From Dipteronia dyeriana (Eukaryota; Streptophyta; Magnoliopsida; Sapindales; Sapindaceae): 64,000 nucleotides of DNA. The DNA lies in contig CM065297.1 in the NCBI GenBank assembly GCA_032871835.1, positions 26,359,598 through 26,423,597 on the forward strand. The letters run 5' to 3'. Positions 34,334-45,454 of the stretch are shown here, one piece after another (within the stretch, counting starts at the first letter, position 1; every line of letters starts with the position of its first letter). Position numbers and translations under genes: made by a program. The notes below the pieces were generated by a model. That model saw only the letters and a list, made by a program, of their open reading frames with translations, was not told the origin of the DNA and searched no databases.

Positions 34334-34875
34334 TGTTGGAAATTCCATCATATGGGGCCACACATGTGAATATTAAATTGGTTGTGCTATCTTTTGGTTT
34401 AGCCTAAATTAAAGTGATCTAATTAAGATTTAAAGCATTAAGGCTTAAGGGTATAATTGTCATGGAATTAGTGTGTAGATACCAGAGTTGTTATTTCTAA
34501 TTTGTTGAGGGGCCGAATCAGAAATAGCCAACATATAATAATTTGATTATTATATATATTTAGGATCATGGTCCCCAAATTACACGATACTTTTGTTTTC
34601 TCTGTATCCCCATCAACAGAGCAAAATAGAACACGGTAGGGTTCATAAAGGTCGTGATAATTTAGAAGATCACAACCCTTTCACGAATATCCAGCAATGG
34701 ATTCAGGTATGCTTCCGCTTATCGATTATCTCTACTTTTCTCTTGAATTGATATGGGTTAGAAACATTTATATTAGGGTTTAATTAATTATGATATGGAA
34801 ACATGTTTAGGTTATTGAGATTAATTATGTGCCTATGCATGTTGTTAGTTTTTTGTGTTAATTCAAATCCTTACA
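34334..34875 (+). repeat. 3' LTR of the copia element
   Basis: 542 bp, TGTTGG...CTTACA, about 95% identical to the 5' LTR by eye. Confidence 0.95.
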
Positions 34876-35144
34876 CCCAATGCATTAAATGTTACATCAA
34901 TTTGTCAAAAAAAAAAACTTTTTTTTTTACATTAATATTTTTTTCAGTCCAATATATCACACCAAATTTTATATCAAAAGAACATCTTTAAGGAATATTT
35001 TTTCAATAAATCTTTAAATTATTATAAAATTTTAAATTAGTTAAATATATAATTAATAAGTATATTAATTAAATTAAATATGTATTTCAATATTGGTGTC
35101 ATTTTAAAGATCTCAACAAAATCTTCTCAATAGATACATATTAT
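34876..35144. other. AT-rich spacer, likely second half of a MITE split by the copia
   Basis: The junction of 28546 with 34876 reads TTAGAGCAACTCCAACC-CAATG, a common plant MITE terminus. A matching right end was not located. Poly-A and poly-T runs fill the rest. Confidence 0.4.
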
Positions 35145-35153
35145 TATAATAAA

Positions 35154-36788
35154 GGGATATTAAGATTTTAGTCCCTTAAGTTTATGCTTTTCTGAGTTTG
35201 GTCCACTAGTTTTTAGAATTACTAAGTTCAGTCCATTAATTCTCTGACAATACATATTTCAGTTTCTACCATCAAATTCCGTTAGAATTTCGTTGACTTC
35301 CATTAGGTCAACAAGAACAAAATAGGAAATGTGTCAAAAGCTTCCAGAAGCATTTCATAAATAAGGGTAAAATTAGTATTTAAAAATATAAAAATTAAAA
35401 AAATTAAAAATAAAATACAATAATAATATTACAATTTAATTAATTAAAAAATAAAAAAGATATTAAAACCCTCACCGGATCGCCACCAACTCCAACCCGG
35501 CACACCACCGCCACTTCCAACCAACACCACCGCCACCGCCACCGCCACCGCCAATAAAACCATACCAACACCGCCTCCAACAAACCCATACCATCATCGT
35601 CTCCAACCTTCCAACCCACCACCATCACCGCCTCCAACCCACCACCATCACCGCCTCCAATCCACCACCATCACCTCCAACAACCTCACACCAACACCGC
35701 CTCCAATAAACTCACACCACATCGCCTCCAACCCTCCAATCCAACCCCACCACCTCCAACCAACACCACCGCCACCGCCACCGCCACCGCCAATAAAACC
35801 ATACCAACACCGCCTCCAACAAACCCATACCATCATCGTCTCCAACCTTCCAATCCACCACCACCGCCTCCAACCCACCACCATCACCGCCTCCAATCCA
35901 CCACCATCACCTCCAACAACCTCACACCAACACCGCCTCCAATAAACTCACACCACATCGCCTCCAACCCTCCAATCCAACCCCACCACCTCAATCCACC
36001 ACCACCACCAAATCCACACCCATTCATCATCATCATCATGGTATGACTTTTCGATCATCATCATCATTCAACCACCACCATCGTTCAACCAAACCCATTC
36101 AACCAACCACCACCGTCCAACCAAATCCATCATCATCATCATCATCATCAAAATTACCACTATCCCCAGAATCAAAACCCACCATCAGATTGAAACCCAT
36201 CACCAACTTCAACACCACCATCAGATAGAATTCCATTCATACAAATCCACCACCACCACCACCACCATATCGAAACCCACCACCAAAACCAACTCAACAA
36301 CTAAAAACCCTAATCTAAACCCATAATCAAATCATATAAACTTAACACCCAAATCAAGAGATCGGTCGAGAGAGAAGCGGTGAGAGAGAGATGAAGTTCG
36401 ATTGATTTTCAGGCGGGGAGAGAGAGATGATTAGATGAACGATTAAGAGGTAGAAGATGATTAAGTGGGTGCATTTTGTATTGGGCTGGGGTTGATTAGG
36501 ATAGGTGGGTGCCATTTAGTATTGGGCTGGGTTGGTGTTAAATCTGATTTGTTATTATTTATTTTTTTCATTTTTTAATATTTATATTTGTTTTAGAATT
36601 TATAAAATTGGAGGGCATAAAGGTCTTTTTACATGTGTCAATTTTTATTATGGGTAGAAGGGTCATTTTGCCCTCTGACATCGGCATTTCATGAAAACCG
36701 TTACATAAGGATTGAACTTAGTAATTCCAAAATCTAGTAGACCAAACCCAGATAAATGTAAATTAGAGGGACTAAAATCTTAATATCC
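35154..36788. mobile_element. Non-autonomous MULE, 1635 bp, ~90-bp TIRs, perfect 9-bp TSD
   Basis: TATAATAAA at 35145-35153 is repeated exactly at 36789-36797. The ends are inverted over at least 90 bases (GGATATTAAGATTTTAGTCC; TGGTCCACTAG; AATTACTAAGTTCA). The interior has a CCN-rich centre, then a purine-rich GAGAGAGAGATGA stretch near 36375-36430. No transposase is present. The interior may be captured host sequence (Pack-MULE) or expanded simple repeat. Confidence 0.9.
35470..36270. repeat. CCACCN/CCGCCA-rich repeat with a 240-bp tandem duplication
   Basis: AACACCACCGCCACCGCCAC starts at 35523 and again at 35763, 240 bases apart, each followed by CATACCAACACCGCCTCCAA and CATCATCGTCTCCAACC. 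CAT and CCA triplet runs follow to 36270. It is open for short stretches on both strands (Trp/Gly/Val-rich on the minus strand), which I regard as composition effects. Confidence 0.85.
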
Positions 36789-36797
36789 TATAATAAA

Positions 36798-38130
36798 GTA
36801 TGAGAGGTTAAATTGATAATTTTAATAAATAAAAATAAATGATGTGACATTTAAAAAAAATATATAAAAAAGAGAGATTTGGTCCTCACTCCTCTCACCG
36901 AACAAAATTGGGTGTGTTTAGTGTATTAATGGAAGTTCTTTTTTTTTTACAAAATCGATATGTTTAGTTTGTTTAACGTGTTTGTCTGAGTTACTCTTAG
37001 TAGTCCTCCAGTAACCCGTGTCCAACGGTGACTGGTCCTAAGAAAATCATCCTCCGTGATGTTGGCGGCAACATTGGTGTAGCCCAAAAACGGCAGGCTC
37101 TCAACATTTGGTTCCACCGTCCAATGGTCCAATCAAAGGCTGGATAGAGATCATGACGGGGATTGTGGTGACGTTATGACAGGGTAATGCCACGTGTGCA
37201 GATAACGTGGAAGGCTAATAAGCCTTGGACGGTGGAGATTTTGAGAGGCTGTGGCTGTTGTTGTGTTGCTGTTTTTAGATGTTAGGATGGTTACTGAACT
37301 TTTGGGTTGATTTTGGTCCCTCTCAAATACCGTATTTTTTATTTTTTATTTTTAAAAATCTAAGGATATTTATTTGTTTTTTTAGGTGTGTTCGATCAAC
37401 CTTAATCATCGATCAAGTGTAAAAGTTTGGTTTTGGCTTCTACTTTGCTCGATCATCCTTCCTATAATATCTTATAATGAAAAGAAAAAGTGTGTTCCAT
37501 AACTTGAATAATTGTCTTTATGATAAGATTATGTTACTATACATCATTATATTTACATTAAGAGATTTTGGATTTGAATATTTTCTATTCCTAAAATTAT
37601 AAATTATTATAATATATTTTTTAAGAAAATATTTTATTTTTTATTTTTTAATATTAAATTGTTTTTTATCGATAAAATAATGTAATGCTCGACCATTGTT
37701 ATCAATTTAAAGGTTTTGAAAAATGCACAACAAAATTTAATAAAAAAGGAAGCAAACTTTGCAAAAACAATAGTATCCTTTTTCCCTATTTTGACACTTA
37801 ACTATTTATATATGTTGTACCTTCATTTTCATTTTCATGTGTGACCCGCCCAGATCTCAATTAAATCCCACCAAATGACATGGACACCATTAATTTTTGT
37901 TATTTATTTATTTATTTATTATTATTTAGTAATTAGTATTTGTTTTGAATTATACAAGTTATCGTATAAAAGCTTCACTGTTTAAATGAAATGATCGACC
38001 AATGCGTAGTAATCGTCCCATACGGCCCACACATACAATTATACAAACAAGTGTTTTTGATAAATTAAACGTATAAATTCACACACACATGTAAAGTTGT
38101 CTTTTTGAGTGAATTGCTATTTTACATGAT
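36798..38130. other. Spacer with a promoter-like patch
   Basis: No gene is recognised. The minus-strand frame at 36947-37132 (FLGYTNVAANITEDDF) is unusually protein-like but matches nothing I know. 37190-37226 contains a G-box (CACGTG, 37191-37196), a GATAACGTGG word and a small hairpin (AAGGCTAATAAGCCTT, 37211-37226). CCAATGG and CCAATC words lie upstream. The rest is AT-rich. Confidence 0.4.
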
Positions 38131-38139
38131 ATTTATGAA

Positions 38140-38301
38140 GAGTGATGTTAGACAATCCAAAAATTTAATCCAAATGATGTGGGAAGTGAGTTGTCATCAT
38201 TACACAAAATATGAGATGATATGGTTAATGAAAAAATCACTTGCAACATAATTTGGATTGAAATTTGGATTAAATTTTTGGATTGACTAGCATCAGTGAT
38301 T
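38140..38301. mobile_element. MULE-type MITE, ~162 bp, near-perfect 9-bp TSD
   Basis: GAGTGATGTTAGACAATCC at the left and its complement at the right (GGATTGACTAGCATCAGTG) extend inward through CAAAAATTTAATCCAAA. Flanks ATTTATGAA and ATTTATAAA match at 8 of 9 positions. Confidence 0.75.
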
Positions 38302-38558
38302 TATAAAACTTGATTAATTGATAATTGCATACTTTTTAAAGGGGAAACGTGATAAATAAGTATGTACAATTATATATGGTTGATCTATAAAATTGGTAAA
38401 AGAAAATAATATGTGGGTATAATTCTCATTGATCAAGATAGGTAATTTATACAAGAGTTTCCCATAAGTTAAGGAATCAGTCTCACAATCTTGTGCTACA
38501 ATTAAGCCTATAGAAAATATACAACAAATAAGATATAATTACAATATTCATACATTAA

Positions 38559-39154
38559 GAGCATTTCTAATGGTATAAGCAAATTTGAATCATAAAAAGT
38601 TGCCATATTAGCATTTGAGGATTATTTTCAAGGATTGTTAAATTTGATGATTGTATAGTACACAATGATACACTTTATCTAAAAAAAAAAATATTTTATC
38701 TAAATCAAACAATCTAATCTCGTCACATTTTTCACTGTTCCTGTTCATTATTTTTTTTAGGGTACAAAAAATAAAAAGTAAAAAAAAAGTATAAAAGACA
38801 CGAGAAGGTATATGATATGAGTATTGATATATTTGTAATGGAGAGATGAATTTTACCTGATCGAAATTTTTGGGATCAAAACAATGGTAAGATACATAGG
38901 TGATCAGAAAAAAAGAAAAGAAAAGAACAACCACTGATGAGAGAGAAATGATAAAATTACAACAACGTTTATTTTGGGTTAAGTTTGTATTTGATGATTG
39001 AAAGTCAATCGTCAAATTTGATTATTAGAAAGACAATTTGATTATTGATAATTGCAATTGCTAAATTTTAGTGACTCTGTTGGACAATGTTTTTTGGATA
39101 AATAATCAATTTTTGATTACTCTATTACTTTTGAGGATACCGTTGTAGATGCTC
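38559..39154. mobile_element. PIF/Harbinger (Tourist-like) MITE, 596 bp, TAA TSD
   Basis: GAGCATTTCTAATGGTAT at the left pairs with ATACCGTTGTAGATGCTC at the right. TAA precedes (38556-38558) and follows (39155-39157). Further inward, AAATTTGATGATTG-type words are mirrored. No coding region; the minus-strand frame at 38638-39015 is AT-driven. Confidence 0.75.
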
Positions 39155-39157
39155 TAA

Positions 39158-39419
39158 GTAAGATAATATTTATAATATAGGGAAGTCAATGATTCTCAAC
39201 ATGATGAGATGTTTGTTTTTGTTTTTTTTTTTGTTTTTTTTTGTATAGAGACCGAAAATTGATTTTTATTAAATATTGAAAAGTGAACGAAAATTGGATG
39301 ACATATTTGATTTTTTTTTAATTTACTAAACAATGAAGATAATTGATAAATGTGATAAATAAGTATGTTATGATTGATAAGATGAAGTTAGAGGGGTGTA
39401 TTCAATCAAGATTTTGTTG
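39158..39419. other. AT-rich spacer; possible truncated transposon end at 39391
   Basis: GAGGGGTGTATTCAATCAAG at about 39391 has the look of a MITE terminus, but no partner was found. It marks the point where the minus-strand copia is cut. Confidence 0.35.
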
Positions 39420-39438
39420 GAGATTAATGAATTTGTTT

Positions 39439-39687
39439 TTAGTGATGGATTTTTTGTCGCTTTCTTCTAGGTTTTTCAACTTTAAACAATTCAGTGCTAA
39501 GCAGTGATGTATGAATTAATGGTCTTAAAACGTATACTTCATTTTCAATCAAGCCAGAACAAATATTCAATATGTTTCTAGAAACAATAACCGACTTATT
39601 ATCAAAAGAAAATGAATATAAACATTCCAATAATATGGATATAGAAATCAAATTTCTTGAAAATCCAGGAATGTTAATACACATCAT
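39439..39687 (-). pseudogene. Copia GAG-pre-integrase fragment (minus strand)
   Basis: The frame reads IPGFSRNLISISILLECLYS, the usual pattern linking protease and integrase in copia polyproteins, then a decayed Cys/His region. It ends with ETL-like sequence at 39439, where the element is truncated. Confidence 0.75.
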
Positions 39688-39699
39688 TTAAAGAAGAAA

Positions 39700-40030
39700 A
39701 TAACTATTAAATTGAAGTTTGATTTCTCTCACTGCTCGTGCTGAAACAACATCCCCTGATCCAACGCGTATTGAGAAGACAACATCCTCTAACTCTGTCT
39801 AATAATCAATTTAATGTAAAGAAGAACAAACATGGTTAGTAGCCCTGAATCTACTATCTAAGGTGAAGAATAATCTTCCACAACAAAATATTCAATGACA
39901 AGTAAATCTGATTTACCTTTCACTTTCTTCTTGTTGGAGAGCTCCTCGAGGTACTATGGACAGTTCCTCTTTCAATGACTAACCTTATCGCAATGGAAAC
40001 ATTTTCCCTTTGCTTTGTCAGTAATGGTGC
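39700..40030 (-). pseudogene. Copia zinc knuckle and protease remnant (minus strand)
   Basis: Near 39975-40020 the minus strand reads GKCFHCDKVSH, a stop, then KRNC, a CCHC nucleic-acid-binding knuckle whose usual Trp codon has become TGA. Near 39835-39860 a VDSG motif marks the aspartic protease active site, but the following Ala-Thr is lost. Several stops. Confidence 0.7.
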
Positions 40031-40289
40031 TTTTCGTCTTCTTTTGAACTTGCTTCTTCTTAGGCTTAGCCTTTGTATTGCCAGTAGACATCTTCATTTT
40101 CTTTCAACCAGAAGTGGATGGCTCAGTAACATTTTCTTCGCCTGTCTTACCTTTGTTATCATTGATCATGGGGCTCAAAGGTTGTAGCTCATTAAGCAAC
40201 TGGGGTGAGGCTGAACTTCAACTTGTTCATTCTATAGTTGCTTTTAAACTGATCAAAACTCTTCGGAAGAGTTGTCAGTATGATGCTCA

Positions 40290-40770
40290 CCTAGCTAGCC
40301 TCATCCATGGCCCCACCATTGACTTTAATTGTATTGAAATGGGACATCATGCCATGGACATGTTCCTGAACCGATGTTCCCTCCTTGATGAGAGAAATCA
40401 TCGTGGAACAAACAACTTCATGTCGTTTTTGCTCAGAAGGTTGCCCAAACATGACCTGTAATGACTCAATTTTCTCATATGTTGTAGTCATGGTTTTGTG
40501 CTCTGAAACAAGCACATCAGTCGTATTAGCTAGCAAATAAATGTGGGCCTTTTAATCTGCTGAAACCCATTTCTCGTGGGCCTCACGAATAACTCATGCT
40601 GCGTTGGCTGCAGGCTATGGAGGACATTCCTCCGTAAGTACAAATTTTAGGTCTTTGGTAACCAAGATTGCATTAACGTTATTCTTCCATTTAGTGTAAT
40701 TTCCCCAGTTAATTTTTCATTAGCAAGTATTTGAAGTAGTGCGGACGACATTGCTGAAACAAGCATAAAA
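40290..40770 (-). pseudogene. Copia gag remnant (minus strand)
   Basis: A likely ATG near 40755 starts MSSALLQILANEKLTG, a typical plant copia gag opening. After frameshifts, 40291-40536 reads LANTTDVLVSEHKTM, ESLQVMFGQPSEQKRHEVVC and EGTSVQEHVHGMMSHFN, the UBN2 gag core, which builds the particle. Frames change at least twice, near 40545 and 40720. Orientation and position relative to the PBS fit a copia 5' half. Confidence 0.8.
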
Positions 40771-42603
40771 TAAAAATTCACTCATTCCATACATTTAGAT
40801 CATGTGTTAAGATTCATCATAATATTAAACACGATGCATGCACATGTTTAATGAACAAGAAAAATCTCTAAAAAATGTTTCTATGCCACGATAATCCTAC
40901 ATTCCATAAGCAAGTGCAATATTGGGGTCGGTCTAGTACTTTTATGTTGGATTGATACCTTTTGAATCGAATGATACACTAGAATAACTCTTTATTCTTA
41001 TATCATTCAACCATGATTTATTTTAGTCAGGATTTTAATTAATCATTTAACTAAATCCTTGTGAGTGTAACCCATCACTTCAGATTTCATAAACTCAACT
41101 TGAGAGTTGCTGTCTTAGGGTCATTCAATCCCAAAATACATCTAGAAATTATAACCGTTGGGAAGTCAACCTTGGTATTGACTCTCGTGGACACCTTCCT
41201 TAGGGAGGACAAAACAAAGCCGTCTTGAGGCCCCACTTGAATCTCACGGTGTTGAACTAACGATGGAGACTGCGAGATATAATGTCATATATCCCTCTCC
41301 CACTCACTATTTTAAGATTAGAGTTTTCTAATTACTACGAGTATTGAAACTCTATCCCTAGATTAACTTAGATTTAACGCCAAGAAGAATCTAGGTTTCT
41401 AGATTATGATATTAGAATCTTATCCTATTAACATTTTATAATAAAAAAACTCGATTTTTAACTATTAAAAATCTAATTTATTATTGAAATTCTAATCTAT
41501 GTAAACTATTTAATTAGACTACAATTAAATGTGAAATTTACCAACTTTTAACTATTAAAACAAAAAACACATTATTCGGTCCAATTATTTTTAGGGCTTT
41601 AATCAAATTAAGACAAATAATGTATATGGCCTAACTAATCTAACTAATTAAACTCTTTAATTTAAAGATTAGTTATTAATGAGAATTACTGAGTTTTTAC
41701 TCCTAAAAACTAATCTCATTATTAAAAGCCGATTATGTGAAATTCCTATTTTAATCACATTAAAAAAACACATAATTTATTGCAATTATGTATGTATGAT
41801 ATGTTAATGCAAGTGTAGGCACACCTAATCTATATGGCATTCTTATGTATGACAACGCTTTAGAAAATATAAATCATCCCATAACTTAAAAATAATAATT
41901 AAAGTATACATGAGTTGATCGAGTACAATGAGTTATCTAACTTAAACAATTCTAATTGCAAAAATAATCCAATGCTTTCATTGGTCTTCTTGTAAATCCA
42001 TTGTCTTCAATATTCTTTAAGCAAGCCTCTTTGTATATATGGGCTCCCAACCAAGTCCAACTTGATTTATGTCAAGTGATCCATCTTATTGGTTGAACCC
42101 TAAGGCCCATCACTTGATTTCCAGCAGAATATTTTCTACCCATGAAGTCCACAAGACACCCTTTTTTCCAAGTCTCAAGGTCGCACACGAGCGAAGACGC
42201 ACGCAGCAGCCTTGGAAGCTTCAAGGCTGTCCATTTGGCTTCTAATGGGCTGCCGCCTATAGTACCAAGGCCCAAGTGTTACCCTAGTCCAAGAACAGCC
42301 CAAAATTGCCCTTGCGCTTAAGAACACGCAGCTGCAGCAGCAACAGCCATGCACACACCTAGTGCGAACAGCCTGTCGCACGCGGTTGCCATTTGTGCAC
42401 ATATGGTAGTTATTTTTTTCTCTTCGAATCCTTTCGAACGTCACGATCTCCTTCACAACATATATATGTATGTATACACACACACACACACACATACAAA
42501 ACAAATATCAAGAACATCCATTAAAAAAATAGGCTTTCTTGATTACATAGATGAAAAAAAACCCTATAACCCATCAGACCGTATAATTAACGATCAACCA
42601 TGT

Positions 42604-42628
42604 TTATATATATATATATATATATATA
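42604..42628. repeat. (TA)n microsatellite
   Basis: Uninterrupted TA run in the copia leader. A CA run lies at 42476-42494. Confidence 0.9.
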
Positions 42629-42741
42629 CACAAAAAAAAAAAAAAAATCTATCATACAAGCCTAGATTGTGTCTACACATATCATACATATCGGAATCAA
42701 AAGAAAACAACTTAAATTTTTCTATGTATATACAAAAAACT

Positions 42742-42754
42742 GGCTTTGATACCA
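42742..42754 (-). other. tRNA-Met PBS of the minus-strand copia
   Basis: Plus-strand GGCTTTGATACCA is the complement of TGGTATCAAAGCC, one change from the canonical initiator tRNA-Met PBS, two bases from the LTR end. Confidence 0.85.
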
Positions 42755-42756
42755 AT

Positions 42757-44247
42757 TGTAGGGAAAAATTAGGGTTTTGATAAAAAATTGAGCATCATAA
42801 TATATACAGGTTTCAAAACTTTTCCTTTAGAAAATATATTTTCGGAAACGATCTTTGTATATGTTGGTGTTTACGCTCTAAAGCTTGTAATATGTAAATG
42901 TTATAAAACATGAATAAACGAAGTTAGTTTTTCATTCTATAAATATTGATTAATATATACCCCGTAAGCTTATATCATGTGTGTAAAACATCCAAGATTG
43001 CAGGATGTAATCTCAAACTGAGTATATGAGTGTCATATACAGAACGATTCAGTTTGAGACGTGCAATCTAAAGAGCCCGTATAGAGCAAATAAAGCGGGG
43101 TTAATCTACAGCCGCGGTCTATTCCGTAATGTACGTTGGTCTTATCCTAGAATACTCATGTAGTGACATGGGAATGGAAGTACTTTAGATGATGACATCA
43201 TATAGGACAAGGCCACAATCTATACGAATCTCTCACCAAGATCTGTTAAATGAAGAGATTCATGTATATCGACAAATGATGGCTATATATGGGTGATCTT
43301 AATCCTGAGTTTTTTATTGACTCCTTCAGGTTGAATTATGGTTGTTGACATACCATGGGTGAGATCGAAGTAATATTCCCTATCAATATCTCTGTATCTT
43401 GGAGTCACGGTTTAGCTTGTGGCTGGAAAATTTCGCACACAATAGAGGAATTCACTCCATCGAGGAGTAGTTCCCTTAAGAGTTGATTCAGGGATTGAAC
43501 AATTAAGAGCACCCTCCTTCTTCCATAATGGAAGACATGATATAATTGTTCATTAGAGAATCAATGATATTTAAAGGAAAAGATACAATTAGAGAGGTAT
43601 AACGGACTTTATGACTTGACTCTAATTATGAACTACTCGTGGAGAATCATACCACATGTAATAGCTATATCGATTGACACTGAGATTTCAGTATGTGTAA
43701 TACATCTGCAATTTTGAGAGTGCAGCCTTAGGTTTTTAGTGGAGTAACTTCGAGGTTAATAATCATGGAACATTAATTGAAGAGTTTAATTAATATTTCT
43801 AGGTATTATTAGAGTTCAAAACTGTGGGTCCATTAGGTCCCCTAGCTAACACTTTATGATTATTGATAATAAGGGTCACGGTTTAATTAATTGGATAGTC
43901 TAATTAATTTTGTTACAAAAGTGACAAGAAAAAAATCAAGGAACTAATTAAATAGTAAGATTATTTGATTAGTATATAAATAATTGAATTATATTCATAA
44001 TTAAAACTTATTAATTATTTAATTATTAAAAGGAGGTTACAGGTTCAAACCATGACTTATACAAAAAAGATTAAAAATAATAATATAGATTATTTTAATC
44101 CTAATGGTCACAGGTTCAAGTCTTAGTGGTGACCAAATTAAAATAGGATTTAGAATACTATTTTGACTTGAACTACTAAACCCTAGGATCTTGATATATA
44201 TATAAATAGATACATATCAAGAAAAAAAAAGGTAAGCAACCTAAAAC

Positions 44248-44309
<62 letters not shown>

Positions 44310-44670
44310 GAGAGAGAGGGTGCGGCAATATGAAAAAAAGAGTTTTTATTGTTCTTTTTTTGGGAGCCGATAGAGCACAATAGGAGAGGGCAATGTGTTA
44401 TCTTCTTGTTCTTCTATAAACTATGTCTAGTCCTATCCGCATCCGTGACGTACCCACAAACAAGTTATTAGATTACGGGTTCTAGCTCGGAAGGCTTGGT
44501 CGTGAAATCAGAATCAAAGTTTCAAGAGAATGATCATATATAATTTATGTTTTTTTAATGTGTGTATATACAAACATCAGCTCAGAAAATATGTTTTCTA
44601 AAGGAAATTTTTTGAAACCTATATATGTTAGGTTGCTCAATTTTCATCAAAAACCTAATATTCCTCTTCA
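42757..44670 (-). repeat. 5' LTR of the minus-strand copia, with ~110-bp inverted ends
   Basis: The LTR begins TGTAGGGAAAAATTAGGG beside the PBS. Its first ~110 bases recur inverted at about 44560-44670 (CTCAGAAAATATGTTTTCTA; GCTCAATTTTCATCAAAAAC), which ends in CA. The LTR is then ~1.9 kb. It includes a (TA)n run at 44252-44306. An alternative right boundary is that the inverted end belongs to the neighbouring inverted copy. Confidence 0.6.
44252..44306. repeat. (TA)n microsatellite in the copia LTR
   Basis: About 55 bases of pure TA. It is absent from the inverted LTR copy, so it expanded or inserted after duplication, or was lost there. Confidence 0.9.
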
Positions 44671-45445
44671 GTATATACACGTATAAAAAAACTTAAAGTA
44701 TACCTGATTGTTCTCTTGAAACTTTGATTCTGATTTAACCACCAAGTCTTCCGACCTATGACCCGTGATCTGATAACTTGTGTGTAGGTACGTCAAGAAT
44801 ATAGACAGAACTAGATGGATGTTTTAGAGAACAAGAAGATAACACCTTTCCCTCTCTTTATGTGTTTGGTCGACTCCCAAAAGAAGAACAAAAAAAAACT
44901 TTTTTTTCTTTTTGCCTCACCCCTTCTCCCTCTCTGTATTAGGTTTTAGGTTGACTCACTTTTGTTTCTTGATATGAATCTATTTATATATCAGTATCCT
45001 AGGGTTTAGTATTCTAAGTCAAAATAGAATTCTAAATCCTATTTTAATTTGGTCACCACTTGGACTTGAACATGTGACCTCTAGGATTTAAAATAATCTT
45101 TATTATTTTAATCTAATATTTATTATTTTAATCCTTTTGTATTAGTTATTCTAGGATAAGAACACCATACATTACGGAATAGACCGCAATCGTAGATTAA
45201 CGACAAATAAAGTATCAAGCTTTATTTTCTCTTTACAGACTCTTTAGATTGCACGTCTCAAACTGAATCCATTTGTATATTACACTCATATACTCAGTTA
45301 GAGATTACATTTAGAAATCTTGGATGTTTTGCACGTATGATATAAGCGCACGGATATTAATAAATCAATATTTACATAATGATTATTCTTTTATTACGTT
45401 TTTATAATATTTACATATTACAAGTTTTAGGGCATAAATCCCACA
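44671..45445 (+). repeat. Inverted, internally deleted copy of the same LTR
   Basis: This is the reverse complement of 42861-44568 with one large gap. Matching blocks are CTCTTGAAACTTTGATTCTG (against 44489-44515), TGGTCACCACTTGGACTTG-type words (against 44125-44145), and CATTACGGAATAGACCGC through CACGTCTCAAACTGA (against 43040-43130). About 0.9 kb, 43150-44040, is absent here. It ends ATAAATCCCACA at 45445. Confidence 0.75.
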
Positions 45446-45454
45446 TGTTATGCA

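Larger units (their letters stand above)
28547..34875 (+). mobile_element. Copia retrotransposon, full boundaries, internally deleted (6329 bp)
   Basis: Two 542-bp LTRs (28547-29088 and 34334-34875), a tRNA-Met PBS and a polypurine tract are all in their expected places. The element is flanked by CCTAA (28542-28546) and CCCAA (34876-34880), a 5-bp duplication with one change. By eye the LTRs differ at about 30 positions, roughly 5%, so the insertion is not recent. Inside, order is leader, gag fragment, integrase C-terminus, RT, RNase H. Zinc knuckle, protease and integrase core are missing. It landed in a MITE-like end (GAGCAACTCCAACC). Stops and frameshifts make it non-autonomous. Confidence 0.95.
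39420..42756 (-). mobile_element. Copia element, 5' half only (minus strand)
   Basis: Read on the minus strand from the LTR at 42757: PBS (42742-42754), a ~2-kb leader, gag from about 40755, zinc knuckle near 40000, protease near 39830 and a pre-integrase piece at 39439-39687. Everything downstream (integrase core, RT, RNase H, 3' LTR) is missing, cut near 39420. All frames are broken. Confidence 0.8.

Noticed and set aside
35440..35896. Minus-strand Trp/Gly/Val-rich frames
   Set aside because: Artefacts of the CCN repeat; no start context and no domain.
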